A DNA stretch of 64,000 nucleotides, taken from assembly GCA_905182985.1 (NCBI GenBank), contig CAJJDN010000104.1, positions 60,709 through 124,708 on the forward strand. The letters are read 5' to 3'. The stretch is from Paramecium sonneborni. Lineage: Eukaryota; Ciliophora; Oligohymenophorea; Peniculida; Parameciidae. Numbering within the stretch: position 1 is the stretch's first letter; each line of letters opens with the position of its first letter. The notes below the pieces were generated by a model that saw nothing but the letters and a program-made list of their open reading frames with translations, did no database searches and was not told where the DNA came from. Made by a program: the position numbers and the translations under genes. Below, piece by piece: positions 61,643 to 64,000 of this stretch.

Positions 61643-62339
61643 ATGAAATTTGATATATATTATAATTATTTTGAGAATTTCCAAAATCTAATAAATATAT
61701 GATCAATTTTTGTTATTTTATAAACGTGGAGACTATTCAAGAAGCAAAAACAGAGTGATGAATTATTTTATTTCAAATATTAAATTTAGAAAAGCTTTAT
61801 TCATTTATAGAAATTAGAATATTAAGAATTTTAATAAAATGATGAAAAGTGTATTACAAACTCACTCATCACGATAAATAGTTGGTTAACTTCTTGATAA
61901 TTGTTTTGAAGTTCTGAAAGCATTTTTAGAATAAGCTATTAAACATGATGAGGTTTCACCAGAAAATATCATTTAAATAAACAAAGATTTGATGGGAGCA
62001 ATAAATTTCTATATTGGGAATTACGATTTCATTTAGGGTATTTATACATTCTATAATGGTATAAAGAATAAACACATAGTAATTCTAAATTTTTGAGAAA
62101 TCTTTTATTTGAAATAAAACACTACAGAAATAATTGGGCTCATTCTTAAGATTTTACTTTGAGAGAAGTTCATAGGTTATTAAAAAAAAAGATTATATAG
62201 AATTGCTGATACAATTTTGATGATGTTTGATGAATTAAGTTTGAATATAAATAATGAAGTGTATCTATTTGTTAATTAAATAAGGATGGAGTCTATATAA
62301 GTAATGAGTTTATAATTACAATAATCATAAAAATATTGA
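61643..62339 (+). CDS. HEPN-like domain protein (Swt1-type), frames broken
   Basis: Three plus-strand segments in different frames read as one protein. The first (MNYFISNIKFRKALFIY ... LLDNCFEVLKAFLEQ ... INFYIGNYDFIQGIYTFY) is all-helical. The second has HYRNNWAHSQDFTLREVHRL with an R-x4-H motif (RNNWAH), typical of HEPN domains such as that of Swt1. The third (RIADTILMMFDELSLNIN) completes a helix. A 9-A run at 62182-62190 lies at one of the breaks, so base errors are likely, though a decaying gene is possible. HEPN domains often bind or cut RNA; in Swt1 the domain goes with nuclear mRNP quality control. Confidence 0.42.
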
Positions 62340-62354
62340 GATTATATTATATAT

Positions 62355-63770
62355 ATGTAGAATAATCAAAGTCAAGCTCCGATTCCCGGATCTGTTGAAA
62401 TTATCAAAGGTATCATCTTTGATATATTTTTAGACAAGCTTTATTGGATTTCTGATAGATAAGCTCCTAGAAATTAGCCAAATGCATTCTATTTTTGTAT
62501 TGATCAAGTATTAGATTATGATTAATTTCTTTTTAGGATCTTGTATATGAGCCTTTCTTTGCAGATTTTGGTCCATTGAATTTAGGTCATACATACAGAT
62601 TTGTAACAGAATTGGAGAAATTGCTTAGTGATAAGACATATTAACAATATGCTATCTATCATTATACTAGTTTAGATAGTGCTAAAAGAGCTAATGCTGC
62701 CTATTTAATGGGAGCTTTTTAGGTGATAATCTTAAAAATAAGTGCAGATGATGCATGGAAACCATTTTAATCTGTTAGACCTGCATTTTAAGATTTTAGA
62801 GATGCTAGTTATGGATAATGCACTTATAAATGCACAGTAATTTATATTGATAATTTATTTAGATTTTACATTGTTTGAGAGGTTTAGAATATGCAATCAA
62901 ATTAAAATGGTTTGATGTTAGAAAATTTAATCTAAGAGATTATGAATTTTATGAAAGAGTAGAAAATGGAGATTTAAATTGGATTGTTCCAAATAAATTT
63001 ATTGCCTTCTCAGGACCTTCTGCTACTTAAAAAGATGCTGATGGAGTATATCCTATATATTTATTTAGAATCGCACATTCACTCCAGAAGAATATGTACC
63101 TATCTTCAAGTAATTTGGAGTAACTTGTGTTGTTAGATTAAATAAAAAGGCTTATGAAGAGTAAAGATTTATAAAAAATGGCATCAAACATGAAGAAATT
63201 TATTTCTTAGATGGATCAGTTCCAGGAGATGAAAAGATTTTAAGATTCTTGGAAATTGCTGAAAAAGAAAATGTTGTAGCTGTTCATTGTAAAGCAGGTT
63301 TAGGTAGAACAGGAACCTTAATTGCTGCATATGTTATTAAACATTATAGGTAATAATCTAAATTTAATCTTAAATAGATTCCCTGCTCCTGATTTTATAG
63401 GATGGATTAGAATTTGTAGACCTGGAAGTATTTTGGGACCATAATAAATATTTTTATTAGTAATTTCTTTATTTCTATTTTTATAGCAAAAATAAAATTG
63501 GTTGGTTAGTTTAGGAAAAGATTCTCCTATATGGAATTAAGTCAAATAAATTGCAGCTGAAGTTAACATTGAAAAGAGATTGAAAGATTTACAATTAGGA
63601 TCAATGAGTGAGGGTATTATCTCTTGTTTTATTTTTAGCTGATAAAAATAAAGCAGAAAAAGGTGATTAAGATTAGGCTTAAACATTAAATAAAGCAAAA
63701 TTAATGAAGTATATTATTCCCATCTAAATTCTTTAGTTAAACTACAAATTCACCTGGCTTGAAAAAATGA
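62355..63770 (+). CDS. CDC14: CDC14 dual-specificity protein phosphatase
   Basis: Eight introns of 23-29 nt (62410-62433, 62508-62536, 62837-62862, 63046-63068, 63350-63377, 63460-63486, 63614-63638, 63709-63736) give 401 aa exactly in frame. The active site is [19 protein letters not shown], with the catalytic Cys, the P-loop Arg and the CDC14-type GLGRTGT. CDC14 landmarks include [58 protein letters not shown], and [15 protein letters not shown]. It removes phosphate from Ser-Pro sites placed by CDKs, and in ciliates related enzymes are also linked to basal bodies. ATG 62355 gives a short, ordinary N terminus. Confidence 0.96.
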
Positions 63771-63834
63771 AACATTAATTTTATTTTATTAAATAAATTT
63801 ACCCAATCCCAAATTTAACTTATCAATTATATAT

Positions 63835-64000
63835 TCATTAAAATTCAAAAGTTTATTATTTATTGATATTAATTGCTTTTTGATATTAAATTAATAATAA
63901 ATCTTTACATCTTCTATTTTACACTATAAGTTACTGATTTATCTAATTCAACTGATGGCTATGATTATTAACTATGTAATTTGTTAAACTAACTAGATTA
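63835..64000 (-). CDS. Partial hypothetical protein at right edge
   Basis: A minus-strand frame open from the window end to TGA 63835, about 55 codons, Asn/Gln/Ile-rich (NQQLIVQNRRCKDLLLIQ). Only the C terminus is visible. Convergent with CDC14, 64 nt between stops. Confidence 0.42.

Noticed and set aside
61643..61702. A 19-codon ORF starting MKFDIYYNYF just after VPS26C
   Set aside because: It is too short and ends at TGA; a later frame carries the helical protein, so this may at most be a first exon.
60936..62200. Programmed +1 frameshifting as in Euplotes
   Set aside because: The breaks lie by A/T homopolymers rather than at AAA-TAA or AAA-TAG slippery stops, and in this code TAA/TAG are not stops.
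1..64000. tRNA, rRNA or snRNA genes
   Set aside because: I scanned for GC-richer islands with cloverleaf arms or conserved rRNA segments and found none I could support; a covariance-model scan would be decisive.

Overview
The window reads as ciliate macronuclear DNA, most like Paramecium or a close oligohymenophorean relative. It is extremely AT-rich. Long reading frames appear only when TAA and TAG are read as glutamine and TGA as the sole stop. Genes are interrupted by tiny introns, mostly 22-30 nt, running from GTA to TAG or AAG. Intergenic gaps are very short: two convergent pairs have stop codons only 4 and 14 nt apart. A standard-code ORF search therefore gives almost only fragments and shadows; the coordinates here come from reading with the ciliate code and splicing by eye. 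For most multi-exon genes the spliced length is an exact multiple of three.

Layout. 2-8803 (+): an unknown protein cut by the window start, a poorly resolved stretch, and a ~1,026-aa unknown protein. 8818-15742 (-): a ~2,280-aa EF-hand plus triple-EMAP microtubule-associated protein. 16-24.4 kb: a C2H2/RING protein, a two-TM protein, a decayed locus, a tRNA isopentenyltransferase (its 5' part duplicated by the assembly), a CAMK-like kinase, a coiled-coil protein, a tiny twin-CX3C Tim-like chaperone and a small membrane protein. 24.4-31.5 kb: a cysteine-rich membrane protein and a 1,727-aa multi-TM protein with a PAS-like region. 31.5-33.6 kb: a decayed cyclic-nucleotide-binding gene. 33.6-41.4 kb: two coiled-coil proteins, a 145-aa protein present twice through an assembly artefact, SURF1 and CKS1. 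41.7-53 kb: a degenerate histidine-kinase-like protein, a 1,995-aa Cys-rich receptor-like protein, a CFAP97/Hemingway-like protein and two small proteins. 53.2-64 kb: a K+ channel with a zinc knuckle and unusual pore, a pseudokinase, the mitochondrial phosphate carrier, VPS26C, a HEPN-like protein, CDC14 and a partial gene at the right edge.

The functions fit a motile, ciliated cell: cilium and microtubule proteins, cell-cycle proteins (CKS1, CDC14), mitochondrial biogenesis (SURF1, small Tim, phosphate carrier), endosomal recycling (VPS26C), and membrane signalling (K+ channel, kinases, PAS and histidine-kinase-like proteins).

Three single-N positions (19697, 37332, 59529) each sit between direct repeats of 1138, 983 and 1266 nt that start and end exactly at the N. 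These are almost certainly unmerged contig overlaps, so genes inside them should not be counted twice. Several otherwise good genes carry one-base frame breaks, some next to homopolymers, so base-level errors are likely; two or three loci with many breaks look like real pseudogenes.
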